From contig JAPEUQ010000002.1 of assembly GCA_027946365.1 (NCBI GenBank), positions 2,046,001-2,110,000 on the forward strand: a stretch of DNA of 64,000 bases, read 5' to 3'. Positions 1-11,072 of this stretch are shown piece after piece. Below the pieces are notes generated by a model. It was given only the letters and a program-made list of their open reading frames with translations. It had not been told where the DNA came from and did no database searches. Made by a program: the position numbers and the translations under genes. Numbering within the stretch: the first letter of the stretch is position 1; the number at the start of each line of letters is the position of its first letter. Source of the DNA: Kalmusia sp. IMI 367209 (lineage: Eukaryota; Ascomycota; Dothideomycetes; Pleosporales; Didymosphaeriaceae).

Positions 1-1951
1 ATATGGATAGTGATGCCGAGGCCTGCCTTCTCCCCGGCGTACTGAAAGTTGTCATGGATATGGCTTGCCGGTCTTTCAGAAAATGCATTCATAAGGTTCC
101 ATGACTCCGTGAGGCTGTCCTATCCATAGTTCAAAGCCCAATACGAATATTACGCCGTCCTTATCGCGATTCTTTCCAACATTGACACTTAAAACCGTTC
201 AAAGGCGTTTGATGTGGAAGTGTGTATGCTCCCCTCTGTGCCTCAAAGTGTCGTTCTGTATGAGCATGGGGTACACCACATTTTTAAACAGAAAAAAAGT
301 TCAAGCTAGTCGCCGCATGGCTCCAGGACGCGGCTCTGTCCTTTCCGGCAGTATTAATTCTTCATTATCCTCAATTCCCTGGTCTTTATAGAGCCGCCAT
401 AGAATTGGGCCAGAAGTGGTTTTACGTGGAAGCGTGCATCTTCCCTCCTATCCCAAATCACCAGAACCACTCGTATTTGTGGTGGATAAAAATTGAATGG
501 AGACCTAGCATGGTTCGGGGGAGGTTTTCCTGCTCAGATTGGCCTGTACAATCCATATGTGAGAGACCAGCAGCAGTACGTACCCGACGACACTCTTCTC
601 CAAAATCTCTCTCTAAAACCCAGAGGATGATACCGATATGTGCTTCTCTCTGCCTCGCTAAAACTATACTATAATGGAACTATGGAGCGCACCATTTGAA
701 TCTCAGTGCCTGCGCATCTACATAGGTCTGAGAGATTCTTCTGTCTTCTTCCAACTTCGCCGTTGCTGTACATCTATACGAAGGATACATTATCCCTGGA
801 AGATCAAATTCTTCCCCGTCAGCCACATAAAGGATTTAGTAGAAGATCTATTCATAATCTTTATTTACTCATTATCAGAAAGACACTTCAGCGAACACAT
901 GTGTACTGTGGCTTGATAACTCAACTCACAACTAAGTATATATATACCTGCGGAAGTATTTTCTGACTTCCCTCGACTTTATGAGCATATGGAGACTTTT
1001 AAAAATTTATCTACTTCATACCCTACTCTTGTCATGTCGATCAAACTTATAAAAGTTCGGTATATGTGGAGGCCTGCTTCTTCCGAGTCATACCAGAAAA
1101 GACTACCTTACAAATCCGGGTCATCATTCATATTGACACGACTAAAGGATATCTACGCCCTGGCTATGAAGTACGCGGCTTCGCAGAAGAAAGTGCATGA
1201 AAGCATCGCTCTGGGAGACTATCCTCTTCCTTTCCAGTCTAAAGTATTAAAATCAAGTCTTTTCTACTTCTTCATGAGTAATCCCTGGTTTGCGATATTG
1301 TACTAACATCATAAGGTCCCTCACATGATGTTCGAGCAATAAAAAGAAATCAATCTAACCAAGAAATGGAGTGCCTGGCTATGAGAACATAGAATAAACG
1401 GTTTGTGGCTCTTGGGGGCCCTCTTCTTTTATTTGATTGGTCGAATAACATCATGAAAGAGCTAGTTCTACAAGGGAACATATCCTATAGTCACTTGGAT
1501 CCTGAGCTCATAAGTATTCCTTTGTCGCTTGTCTAATCGCATCTCACACCTTTTTTCACGATCAAATGTCCATGTGATCGTCATAATTGACTCTCACCCA
1601 GATTCCTCTCATGTCTTAGTCGTTATGTCAGCGATGTCAGACGCCATGGGCGCTTTTACCACATGGGGCAATAAGCCATTACCGGACGCGGCACTGCAAC
1701 ATCACCTAGCACGACTCTCACAGACATCATAGCTGAATAGGTGGGACAGCATATGCCTACTAGATTCTAGGGCGATGAGGAAGGTCAAGTACGCAAAGAC
1801 ATATATAACGGCGTCATGAAGCGCCTCAAAACTCTGCCATTCTAATCACATAACATCAGCTACTCCGCTATAATTTTGCTGTATCGGTTTTACGAATTGA
1901 GATCACCGAGGTCGTCTTGCTGTCGTAATATCTTCTGTCCTCCATATTACT
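1..1951. other. No convincing gene; degenerate stretch
   Basis: I see no coding region I can defend here. Short open frames exist but show no recognisable domain, no plausible start context and no splice pattern. Related phrases recur at about 10-45, 205-240, 415-450 and 1060-1090 (a core like TGTGGAAGC/GGCCTGC followed by TTCTCC/TTCTTCC). Short CCCTGG-containing phrases recur near 375, 797, 1157 and 1280. This may be a decayed tandem family or chance. The last part, about 1850-1972, is the 5' flank of the esterase gene that follows. Confidence 0.4.
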
Positions 1952-1972
1952 TTGTATCCATATTCATCCACC

Positions 1973-3039
1973 ATGTCGAATAACGTCTACCTCGATCCCC
2001 TCAACCAAGCAGTAGCCGACCAATTTTCCTCCGAACCCCCTCTAGAAGATCTGACCGTCCCTGAATTCCGCGCCTTATTCGAGCGCGTCCAACAGCACGA
2101 CAATATTCCAGGCGTCACTCGCACGAGCTTCGCCGTCCCTTTCGAGAATGGTGTCGAAGTCTTCGTGTTCAAGGCTGATGGAGCCACGGGCGATCTCCCC
2201 GTCATCCTTTATTTACACGGAGGGGCCTGGATCGGAGGCAGGTAAGCCCCATTCAGTTAACTTTGTTGATTGGAATTGGAAAATATTGATAAATGCAGCG
2301 TAAACACGTACGACAGCATGTGTCGCGATCTGGCCCTGCAAACTGGCTTTGCCGTCGTCTTCCCATCTTACACACTCGCGCCCGAAGCGCGCTACCCAAC
2401 TCAGCAAGAACAGTGCTACGCTACTCTGAAATGGGTCTTCGAAAATGGCCACAGCCAAGGTTTGTCACAAGATCGATTCGCTATTGTGGGAGACAGCGCT
2501 GGAGGTAAGTATATCGCGCTTTTGAACGGTGATTAGAGCAATGCTGAAAATCATGCGTAGGCCAATTGACGGTCGCGGTTACGATACTAGCTTCGACACG
2601 CACTCCCACTATTCCGATCAAGTTTCAGGTCCTGCTCGGTCCTGTAGGTGACACGGTAACCAGCGACCGCGATACGCCCAGTGAATTCCGCTTCTTCAAC
2701 GGGCCGTTCAACACAGTGCCGTTCATGCGCAAAAGCATCGATACATATATCCCGTTGCCCGAAGATCGTGTGTCTGAACTGGCGACCGCGCGAAACATTA
2801 CGCCCGAGCACGCAGCGAAGCAGCCGCCAACGCTGATAATTAGTTCGGCGGTCGATGTACTGAGGGACGATGGGCTGCTATTTGGTGAGGCGCTGCAGAA
2901 GGCGGGGGTAGAGTGTGCGGTTGTAGTGGCGCATGGGCAATTGCATGTTAGTTTGGTGCTGGAGGCTACGAGGAAGGGGCCTACGCCCATGGCGATGATG
3001 CAGCTGGTGGCCACGCGCATCAAGGATGTTATAGGATAG
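1973..3039 (+). CDS. HSL-family alpha/beta hydrolase (esterase/lipase-like)
   Basis: Predicted cytoplasmic serine hydrolase of the hormone-sensitive-lipase type, cleaving small ester substrates; the substrate cannot be told from sequence. Three exons (1973-2241, 2299-2504, 2561-3039) give 317 residues, normal for the family. The oxyanion-hole motif HGGAW lies near the end of exon 1. The nucleophile elbow GDSAGG spans the second intron. The acid Asp is in SSAVDVLRDDG and the catalytic His in AHGQLH near the C-terminus, so the triad looks complete. I chose the ATG at 1973 because it sits in CCACCATG; an in-frame ATG seven codons earlier (1952) is possible. Both introns (57 and 56 nt) have GTAAG donors. 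The neighbouring GH71 gene is convergent, and there is no sign of a shared cluster. Confidence 0.88.
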
Positions 3040-3237
3040 AGACTGTATACCAGACAGGAAGAGGTACAGCCAACTGATGCTTGTGGAATGCGTCTACTAG
3101 TATCGATTCATTGAGGAAGGAGTAGGCGGGTATAAAATCTAACTCTATATGTTTACCATGTGACTGATATATATGATTCGTCGTCATCCGGGGAAGTTTT
3201 CGCAGATCCGAGCATTGCTAGATATCTTCCGCAACAT

Positions 3238-4720
3238 CTATCCAGGGAATCCAACGACCTGGAAGTTGTAGTTGCAAATCGAGGAAGTCGTCGCGACTTC
3301 TTGGTTGCTGTAACCACCGCCAATCATAGTGCTTCCATCCCCTTCGATCCCAAGCGTTAGCAAACTCCTAATTAAAAGGGTCAGGTGATAGACTCACAAA
3401 CTTCGAGCTGGACCTTCCCAGCACCCAGCTGATCAAACTTGAATTTGTTAAACCCCTCATTGAGCATAATCTGGCCAAGCTCCTTATCTCCGTTATTCAC
3501 CACAGCGACAAGCCCGGTATTACCCTTGGCTACTAAGACAACACCGCTGACCGAATCCTCAGCAGGTAGTGGATCCGGCTTTCCCTTGGGATCCGCACTA
3601 CAATCACCACCCACAGTGAGCGTATGGTGCCAGAAAGTGCCCTGAACCCGCTGTCCATTCGTCGGTACCATGCTGTCAGCCGTCTGATCGCAATCGTGCC
3701 ATGCTTGCGTGAACGACTTGATAATCTGCCAGTAGCCCTTGTGATCAAAGCCACCGTACCATGCCTGCGCCTCCTTGCTACCTGCGTTAGGCTCGTCCCA
3801 GAGATTGCCGATGTAGTGGCTTTCGGGGGGCGTCGTTCCACGTCTGGATCTCGATCATGTCGGGCTGGTCCTTGAGTAGCTCTTCCATGCGGTACTCGAG
3901 GTTCTGCTCGCCGCGACGGTACCAGTTCTGACCTTCATAGTGCTTGAAGTTCACGGGTGAGAGACCAGCGATGCGGATCTTGCCCTCGGCATTGGCTACG
4001 GCTTGCTTCCACACGCCGTCGTCGGTCGTTTCCATAGAAGTTGCTACGTTGCCCGCGGATTGAGCAGGCCATGAATTCCAGCCAAATACACCGTCGTAGC
4101 TGGGATTAGCACTGAAGAGGTCGGGTGACGGAGCGTTCTTGTAGAGTCCAGGGACGAGAACGATGTTGCCGCCGACATCGCTCTTGAATTGAGACCACTT
4201 GCTATCGGGCAGGTCCTCGCCACCAAAAGTTGATACTAAGGCTTTTCCATTGTGCTGGAAGTATGCGCTCCTCTGCAGGTAAGGCTTGACGTATTCAGTG
4301 ACTTGGCTAGGGTCTGCGAAGTTGTTGTCGCCAAAGTCGAAGGAGAAGAAGAGTTTAAAACCGAGGGCCTCGGCGTTGTTGAAGAGGAAATCGACGGTTT
4401 TGGTTGCCCATTCTTCAAGAGAGTCTAATTTGTGTTAGTAATGTTTTGCAGAATCACAGCGTGGGTGTAGTACTAATGTTGAGCGCGAACGCATCGAGTC
4501 CCAGGTCCTTTGCGTCCTGGATATCCTGCTTGGTGTGCTCGTCGAAAATCTCCCCAATCATGTAGTGTGCGAAACTTTCGACGTGAGCGGTGACTTTACA
4601 AAAGACAGTTTTGTGGTCTTACATTGGCTTGCTTGAGCATTGGCGCCTCTCCAGCGCATGGGGCGCACACGAAGCCAAGGCCACCAGCGCAGCAACGGAC
4701 CAGCCAGCAAGAAGACGCAT
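3238..4720 (-). CDS. Secreted GH71 alpha-1,3-glucanase (mutanase), frameshifted
   Basis: Glycoside hydrolase family 71 enzymes cut alpha-1,3-glucan in fungal walls and septa. The start at 4720 gives a hydrophobic signal peptide (MRLLAGWSVAALVALASC) followed by a Kex2-like LERR. Hand splicing uses introns 4575-4622 (48 nt), 4425-4473 (49 nt, branch TACTAAC) and 3342-3397 (56 nt, branch TGCTAAC). These restore family motifs in order: FAHYMIGE, LGLDAFALNI, FFSFDFGDNNF, VFGWNSWP, RRGEQNLEYRM, QTWND and ESHYIGNLWDEPN. The frame breaks between QTWNDAP and ESHYIG at six identical bases (G3825-3830 on the plus strand). Removing one base restores the reading, so this is either a sequencing indel or a young inactivating mutation just before the conserved ESHYIG segment. 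The last exon, ending NYNFQVVGFPG, replaces an earlier stop that would come from intron read-through. Confidence 0.85.
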
Positions 4721-5813
4721 CGTAAAATGAACGACTGAAAACAAAGAGAATGAATGACTCGCAAACAAAGGCAACAAAAGAGTGACGATGAGGCTCGAGA
4801 TTATCGCCACAGCAAGCTGAAGGCAATTCTTATATCAGGAGGGACGATGCGCATACCATTATGTCGAGTTATTCTTGAAACGTCCGCTCAAGTAAGGCCA
4901 TCGACTAAGCACCCACGGTGACTTCGATGGGGCTGTCATTGTTAGGTTCGGAAACATGAAACTACAGCCGGACCTGCGCGAAGTCCGCCATCCGCGAGGT
5001 TAGCGCAAGCATGTTCATTCGATATAACGTTAGCGCCTCGTAATACCGACTTGAAAGAACAGAATGTGGAAGTTGCGCAGGGCAAGGGGCGTTTCAAGCC
5101 ACAAAATGCCGGCTTGTCGATGGCATGTTTTCTACCAATGACCAACCATTGATGTTTGGTATGTCTTCGAGTGTTACTTTAGAGCCTTCTAATTACCAGA
5201 GAGTATCTCAATCCTAACAAACTTGTTGCCTGAGACTGCTAAGCATTCTTGTGAGGCTGGGGTTAACTGAATCGGCCTCCGACGGTGTCCGCTACTATTG
5301 TGGAATGTCGTCTGGCATCCCTCGCAAGACAGTTGCTTCATGCCAGCCTGAGAGATTGAAACAGAGAATGCATACCTCTCAGACTCATGTGTACTCCTTT
5401 TGAGTTCAGCGAGAACGAAGAGTCGTCATTGTAGGCCAGTGAAATCGGGGGGATCGGGGGCCAAAGGAGATGTGTGCGGCTGTACTAACCAAGACAGGAA
5501 AGGTTCAAGAACATATCTGCCGATCAACGCTCGGAATTCCCGACACTAATACTCCTACCACCTTGTAGTGACATTCTGTCTACACACAGTTGTAAATATG
5601 GCTGTCTGTAAGTGCTCAAGGATTTATATGATGCTATGCGGTTTTCCGGACTTGATCTTGATCCTTGTCGCCTATGATACATAAGGTTTGATTGCAAGAC
5701 TGCTCAAAGTACAGCATGGAGAGAACGAAGCAGTCGCCTAGTTTGAACAAAATCTCCACGAGACACATTCACGGATATGCATACAGTCTCCAGTACGAGT
5801 GGTACCTTGGTTC
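4721..5813. other. Intergenic, no gene seen
   Basis: This stretch lies between the divergent 5' end of the GH71 gene and the 3' end of the next minus-strand gene. Several short open frames are present on both strands, but none has a recognisable motif or a consistent splice pattern. A G-rich run (CGGGGGGATCGGGGG) lies near 5447-5460. The first few hundred bases should hold the GH71 promoter. Confidence 0.5.
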
Positions 5814-6913
5814 TCACAAGGTCTTCAACCACTCATTCAGTACAGCCGCCGTTTCCTCCGGCGCCTCCTCAGCCCCAAAGTGCCCGATCTCACTTCCTAA
5901 TGCATGTGTCTTCAACTTCCCTTCCTCAACCCATTCCCCCCACACCTTCGGAAAGTCATACCTCTTTCCGATATACCTTTCACTATAAACGACCAATACC
6001 TCTACATCCAGCTTCTTCCTCTGGTTTCTCCAACCCTTTTCAACATCGACATCCACAGTCGCTCCAGCTTCATAATCTTTATTGCTCGCGATCAGCGTAT
6101 GCTCCTGACTGAAGAACTGCCTATAGACAGACAGAGAATCGTCGGCTTTGAAAGACGCAAGGCCAGACGGGCTTTTGCCCGCCCACCTGAGACACATCTC
6201 CTCGCACCAGTTTCCGGGACCGAAAGCCGTGATGAGGCGGGTAGCTAAGTCGACGTTGGCGAGTAGTGGCCAGTGGAAGTAACCTACTACTTCAGCAGGA
6301 TTTTTGGAAGAGGCTTCCCATTGAATCGTTGTTGGGACCTGTCTTTTGTGTCAACGGGTTCTATAACAAGAGATTGAGGCATGTGCTGTTAGACTCACTA
6401 TGTCGATCAGAGAAACGCCTTTGATGGAGACTCCCGCTGGGGGATGGGCAGCGAGATGGTGGACTACACGAGCTCCACGATCGTGTCCAATTAAAACGAC
6501 TGGAAGAATTTCCAAGTTCTTACTGCTCGTCCGCTTGAACTCCGTTTGCAAGGCTGCCAGTACGACGTTCCCGATAGTAAGTTTATCGTTCTTTTCAATT
6601 GGCGCGCTGGCACCGTACCCGGGGAGGTCGGGCGCGAAGATAGGCGCCTCTGCTGGAAGTAAGGGAATTAAATGTCTCCACCTGACTCATGTTGTCAGTC
6701 GTGGTAGAGAGTACAGGGAAATTGGCCCAAAGCAAAATCTTACATGTATGAAGACTGTGGATATCCATGGAGCAATACCAAGATTGGATTCTGCTCAGAC
6801 ACTGTGCCTAACGCACGACTGTAACTGACCACCTGTTCTTTATTTGCTATTATCTTTCGGAGACCCAGAGACTTGAGCTTCTCGTCCTGAATGCTAATCG
6901 CTGAGGCCGACAT
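5814..6913 (-). CDS. Alpha/beta hydrolase, epoxide hydrolase / haloacetate dehalogenase-like
   Basis: Predicted alpha/beta-fold hydrolase using an Asp nucleophile, as in soluble epoxide hydrolases and fluoroacetate dehalogenases. Exon 1 starts at 6913 and carries the oxyanion motif HGYPQSS. A GTAAGA intron and then exon 2 (WRHLIPLLP...) follow, with the cap-core motif DLPGYG and the nucleophile elbow IGHDRGARVVHHLA, where the Asp of HDRG replaces the usual Ser. A second intron (GTGAGT, acceptor ACAG) leads into the cap and C-terminal half, which ends IGHFGAEEAPEETAAVLNEWL; the His of GHFGAEE fits the catalytic base. Length is about 320 residues, usual for the family. The substrate is unknown. 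Similarity to dehalogenases does not prove C-F or C-Cl cleavage, and epoxide hydrolysis is equally possible. Confidence 0.83.
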
Positions 6914-7292
6914 GATTTCAATGGTGTTGTTTACAATGTTGAGTAAAACGGATGCTCTAATATGTATACAATCCAATTGTGCGTAAGCTCCACTTGCTGT
7001 AGTTATGTTGCTGTTGTACGCCCTTCAGTTGATAGCTTTGAAATCAAAGCTACCTAGCAATGACGTTAGCGCGCCATACCTAGAGAGGATTAGCCGAGGT
7101 AGACGATGGATGTAGCAGAAATTCACGTAGGTGAACAGTATTCTATGAGGCATGTGAAAAGTGTAACAGATCAATAGGGTATATTGTGATATGAATGAAC
7201 GAAATTCTCTAAGCGATGTGCAAGGTGTGATCGCACCCCGTTTTGCCTGAAATCGAATCCTGACGCCGTCGCTATGCATAAGTGAATTTCCC
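6914..7292. other. Short intergenic stretch
   Basis: About 380 bases between two tandem minus-strand genes. It holds the 5' flank of the hydrolase and the 3' flank of the Sof1-like gene. No open frame or RNA gene stands out. Confidence 0.5.
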
Positions 7293-9011
7293 TCATTGTT
7301 CCCTTGCCAGAATCATCTTCTCTCGTTCGGCCTGTCGTCTGACTTGGCCCTTTTTGCTGTGCCGACGTTCATTTTCTTCCTTTCTCTTGATAGAAGCAAG
7401 CTCTTCTTTCTTGATTTCGCCAGCCTTCTTAACCTGTTTAGGCACGTGCCTGTGTCTTGCGATGCGCTTGATCTCAGGCATGTGCTGGTATCTTTCCTTC
7501 AATGCGTCGTCATACTGCAACTTTTGCCGGAGCGCAGCCGATTTGACGCCTTGCCGGGAGGAGGCATTTGCCCTCCACAAACGGACGTTACCGTCATCAC
7601 TGCCACTGAGCACTAAATGTAAAACGGTATGATCAGTGGCGATCTCAGATTTAGAGACAGGCACATCAGTGTCTCCGCTAGGTAGGGGAAATACTCACCA
7701 TAGTTATTGTCCGGGCTCCATGCCACTGAGAATACTCTTTGCATCCGTTTCGTGTGGTATATGTCTCTAGCGTGGCCTTTTTGGCGCTCCCACAACCGTA
7801 CCGAACGATCGTAAGAACCAGACACCAGCTCTTCGCCGGTGGGGCTGTATTCAACACTCATGACGGCTGCGACGTGGCCCTTGTAAACGTTTAAAGCGCG
7901 CTTCATGTTCCGCATATCGAAAGCATAGACGTTATGATCCTCATTCGCGACGGCGAAGTTGAAAGCTTCCTGAAATGAAGTCAGCGTGGGTGAAAAATTG
8001 GGGTTTGGTACAGTGCGCATTTCTATCTAAGCAAAAGAGAAGAACATCCTTTGCCACCAAGAAACATTGACTTTGTACTCGGGGTTTGCCTACCATGGGA
8101 TTCCACGCGATGCAGTTCGAAGCCAAATGTAATACGGTCCGGTGCAACGGAGAGTTAGTTCTGAGGTCGTACAAGATCAAAGCACGGTCCGTGGCGGCGG
8201 AAGCTATGATGGAGGTCTCAACCTGATTCCATGCCAACGCGCTTATGGTGTCAATCGCGGTTGGCCACTGTAAAGTCTGTACTGGTGCGCCCGATGTCCT
8301 AGAAATGTCGTAGATGGATACTTTGTCGGATGCGGCCGCAAATGAAGGCAAGTCTCGATGGTGCGAGACGGAGGTGAATGCGCCTCCATGCCATGTCGCT
8401 TTTGGAGTTTTTGACGGTATTGCAAATGCTTCGGTCGCATACGGCTCGAACAGCTGGATCTTCTGGTCGCTTCCACAGGTGATGAGCTTCCTATCTCTTG
8501 TCCAGCACATGCCCTTGACTATATTCTCGTGCGCTTGCGCCTGCCACTTCTCCTCTCGCGTTGTCATGTCCCACACTTTGACAATGCCGTCGCCGCTGCC
8601 GGATGCGAAGTGTTCCAGGCTCCCGGGGTCCTTTGCGAAACTATACACACCATCGACGTGACCAGGCTCAAAATCGCCTAGGAATGGTTGCGCAAACATG
8701 CCTACTCATGTTAACTCTTGCCCTCGTCTAATCGATCCGAAGAGAACCCACGGCTAAGCTTGGTAGCATTTAGAGCTCGAGTGTATTCGCGCGCTCGCTC
8801 GAATGGATGCTGCGTCGGATCCAGATTCCGTGTCAATCTGTATATAGCTGTGAGTCTCATGACATGTGTATAGTTGTGATAGTTTTACTTATTGACATTA
8901 GAGCCAGGAGCTTGCGCCGACGACGCAGGCCTGCTGAGCGCCTATAAAATTGGTCAACTGCTAGAAGCCTTGAGCATTCATAGTTGGAAGAGCCATACCT
9001 TAATTTTCATC
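7293..9011 (-). CDS. SOF1: Sof1/DCAF13-like WD40 protein of the small-subunit processome
   Basis: Sof1 is a nucleolar WD40 beta-propeller protein of the U3-containing SSU processome needed for 18S rRNA maturation. The Sof1-specific N-terminus is recovered by splicing: a 12-nt first exon (ATG at 9011, MKIK), a second exon at 8889-8941, then LTRNLDP...HPFERAREYTRALNATKL and MFAQPFLG. WD repeats follow (GSGDGIVKVWD, GSDQKIQLFEP, SYDRSVRLWER, GSDDGNVRLWR). The C-terminus has the Sof1 tail (EIKRIARHRHVPK, then a Lys/Arg/Glu-rich helix ending QAEREKMILAREQ). At least five introns interrupt it, giving about 440 residues, normal for Sof1. It is transcribed away from the eL27 gene. The family assignment rests on both the propeller and the two conserved ends, so I am confident. 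Confidence 0.93.
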
Positions 9012-9206
9012 TTGGTGCAGTATTATCGCTCACTCAGTTCATGGCGTTTCGCGGTAGGAGCGATCGTCGAAAAAGTTCCGCCAAGGCTAGCGGGGTCGGC
9101 CAAATATTTTAGCGAGGCCGCCCACAGATCCGGCACATTTCGAACTTCGCGAACCTCATTCAACACCAACGACCGCCCATCTCCACACGCCGCGAGAACA
9201 GCAAAA
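9012..9206. promoter_or_regulatory. Shared divergent promoter of SOF1 and RPL27
   Basis: Only 195 bases separate the two start codons, which point away from each other. Both promoters and 5' leaders must fit here. No TATA box is obvious. The eL27 start has an A-rich context (GCAAAAATG), typical of highly expressed fungal genes. Shared control of a ribosome assembly factor and a ribosomal protein is a reasonable inference from the geometry. Confidence 0.6.
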
Positions 9207-9830
9207 ATGAAGTTGTGAGTGCTCCTCGAACGATCCAATAGGTACATCGAAGGCTTGCGATTGGAGTTTGCTCGTCCATTGAATGCCTAGGGTGCATCGA
9301 ACACAAAGCTAACAGCTCTTACAGCCTCAAGGTCGGACGCGTTGTCGTATGTCGCAAACCGCTCAATTTGCCTGCCTGCACGAAACTCACGGTGCTTAGA
9401 TCATTACCCGGGGCCGCTATGCCGGCAAGAAGTGCGTGATCATTTCGCCCCTCGACAACGGCACCAAGTCGCATCCCTTCCCTCACGCCCTCGTCGCCGG
9501 CATCGAGCGCTACCCTTCCAAGGTCACCCGCCGCATGTCAAAGAAGAAGCAGGACAAGAAGAGCAAGGTCAAGCCCTTCATCAAGCAGGTGAACTGTGCG
9601 TGGCCACCATCCACCATAACCGCGGACTCTCGACGCTAACCCCAGCAGACACCCACATCATGCCCACGCGATACACGCTCGAGCTCGAGAACCTTAAGGG
9701 CGTCGTCTCAAACGACACATTCAAGGAGGTTTCGCAGCGGGAGGACGCCAAGAAGACGGTTAAGAAGGCCTTTGAGGAGCGGTACACGTCTGGCAAGAAC
9801 AGGTGGTTCTTCACTCCCTTACAGTTCTAA
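9207..9830 (+). CDS. RPL27: 60S ribosomal protein eL27
   Basis: Structural protein of the large cytosolic ribosomal subunit. Four exons (9207-9214, 9325-9346, 9400-9595, 9649-9830) encode 135 residues, the usual eL27 length. The first exon is only 8 nt. Recognisable segments are [64 protein letters not shown] and the C-terminus [17 protein letters not shown] (here [13 protein letters not shown]). Codons are C-ending and frugal, as expected for a ribosomal gene. Early tiny exons and introns are common in fungal ribosomal protein genes. Confidence 0.97.
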
Positions 9831-10295
9831 GCTTTCTTTCGGTCACGGCTGGGCGTCGACGGGCATGGTTTGACAATCGAGATGATCCTGCATGAGTATG
9901 TCAAGGGATAGCACCGGGTGGGCAGGACTGAGTGTAGCCGCCACTCGAGCGTGTATTTCGATAATCAGAGCAAAAAATTCTAGCTTTGGGTCGAATTGGC
10001 GATTCCTGACAATTTGAGGAACTTGGTGACGGAAAAATACTGACGGGCTAGGCATACGACAGCGCTACGAGACTTCCTAGACCAGACGCAATATATGTGC
10101 ATTCGAGATCGTTTCTACTCGGGCACCAGTTGGATCCTTCAGTGTTTCACCATGTGTACCATTTCTATCCCTAGAGGCTAAAGAAGAGGTATCTAAGCAA
10201 TACAAGGAACATCGACAAGCTCTCACTATGCTAACAATCCGCAATCAATCCGCACAGTGCAATTAAAAATAAAGTCGGAAGGCCCACCGGCACAA
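9831..10295. other. 3' flanks of convergent genes
   Basis: About 465 bases between the stop of eL27 and the predicted stop of the CAP20-like gene on the other strand. It should hold both 3' UTRs. I see no further gene. Confidence 0.5.
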
Positions 10296-11072
10296 CTACT
10301 GCTTCACCTAGAAATCGAATTAGCATCCACCCGCGATTAAGGATCTCCACAATGACTCACCTCATTAACCTTCTTCGATGTCTCCTTCTGCCCTTTGTGC
10401 AGATACTCAACCAAGAACGCATACCCATCCAGTCCAATTTTCAATTCCGTGCTGATCAATGCCTTGACACTCTTCACGACACCCTCATTACCTCTTGTCT
10501 TGCTGTACTCGTCTTGCCACGTACCCACCACATACTCCTTGCCCTTGCCAGCCAGCTGGAACGGCAGACCAACATACTCGGAGACGGTCTGCCTAAGCTT
10601 CGACGTATCTTCCTTAACGATGGGGAAGCGGTGATCGACTTTGGAAAGGCCCGTGTCGCCGAGCTCGTCAGCGCGCGACAAGTAGGGCGAGAGGTACGAG
10701 TAGGGAGTCTGCAAATAGGGGTGGAAGGGCGCAACGAAGGACTGGTATGTGTTGTGTAGCAGGGTGAGGGATTTTGCGCCGTAGGGGTTCGATTTGTAGA
10801 ATTCGAGACCGTCGTGTACTACGGGGTAAGTTTGGAGGTGCTAGGGATCCGTCAGTATGTCTCGTGTGGGATGAAAATCCGAGTATGCGTTGTCTCCGTG
10901 GAATGGGGACCATCAGCGTGGGGTGGAATGTAAAATTGAGACTGTCGCAGATCGGTGAATGCATTGGAGTGGTACACACCGATAAGACTTTGGACTGCGG
11001 CTTCTCGCCGTTGGTAAGCGCCGTAGACATGTCGCCGTTGACCGTTGCCGTATCTTTTTCAGCGTGAGGCAT
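10296..11072 (-). CDS. CAP20 / MPL1-like perilipin, lipid droplet protein
   Basis: CAP20 was described in Colletotrichum as an appressorium-expressed virulence protein. The Metarhizium homologue MPL1 is a perilipin coating lipid droplets. Exon 1 starts at 11072 (MPHAEKDTATVNGD). An intron with a GTGTGT donor and CTAG acceptor leads to HLQTYPVVHDGLEFYKSNPYG. The family core follows: PYSYLSPYLSRADELGDTGLSKVD, RFPIVKEDT and AGKGKEYVVGTW. Reading straight through ends VSHCGDP. A GTGAGT donor after KVNE with an acceptor at TTTCTAG gives the more family-like end VNEVKQ and a stop at 10296-10298, which I prefer. The protein is about 190 residues. It likely acts on the lipid droplet surface during germination or infection; that role is inferred from the family. 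Confidence 0.82.

Noticed and set aside
2625..3023. Long antisense frame over the esterase
   Set aside because: Shadow of the real coding strand, where the catalytic motifs are clear.
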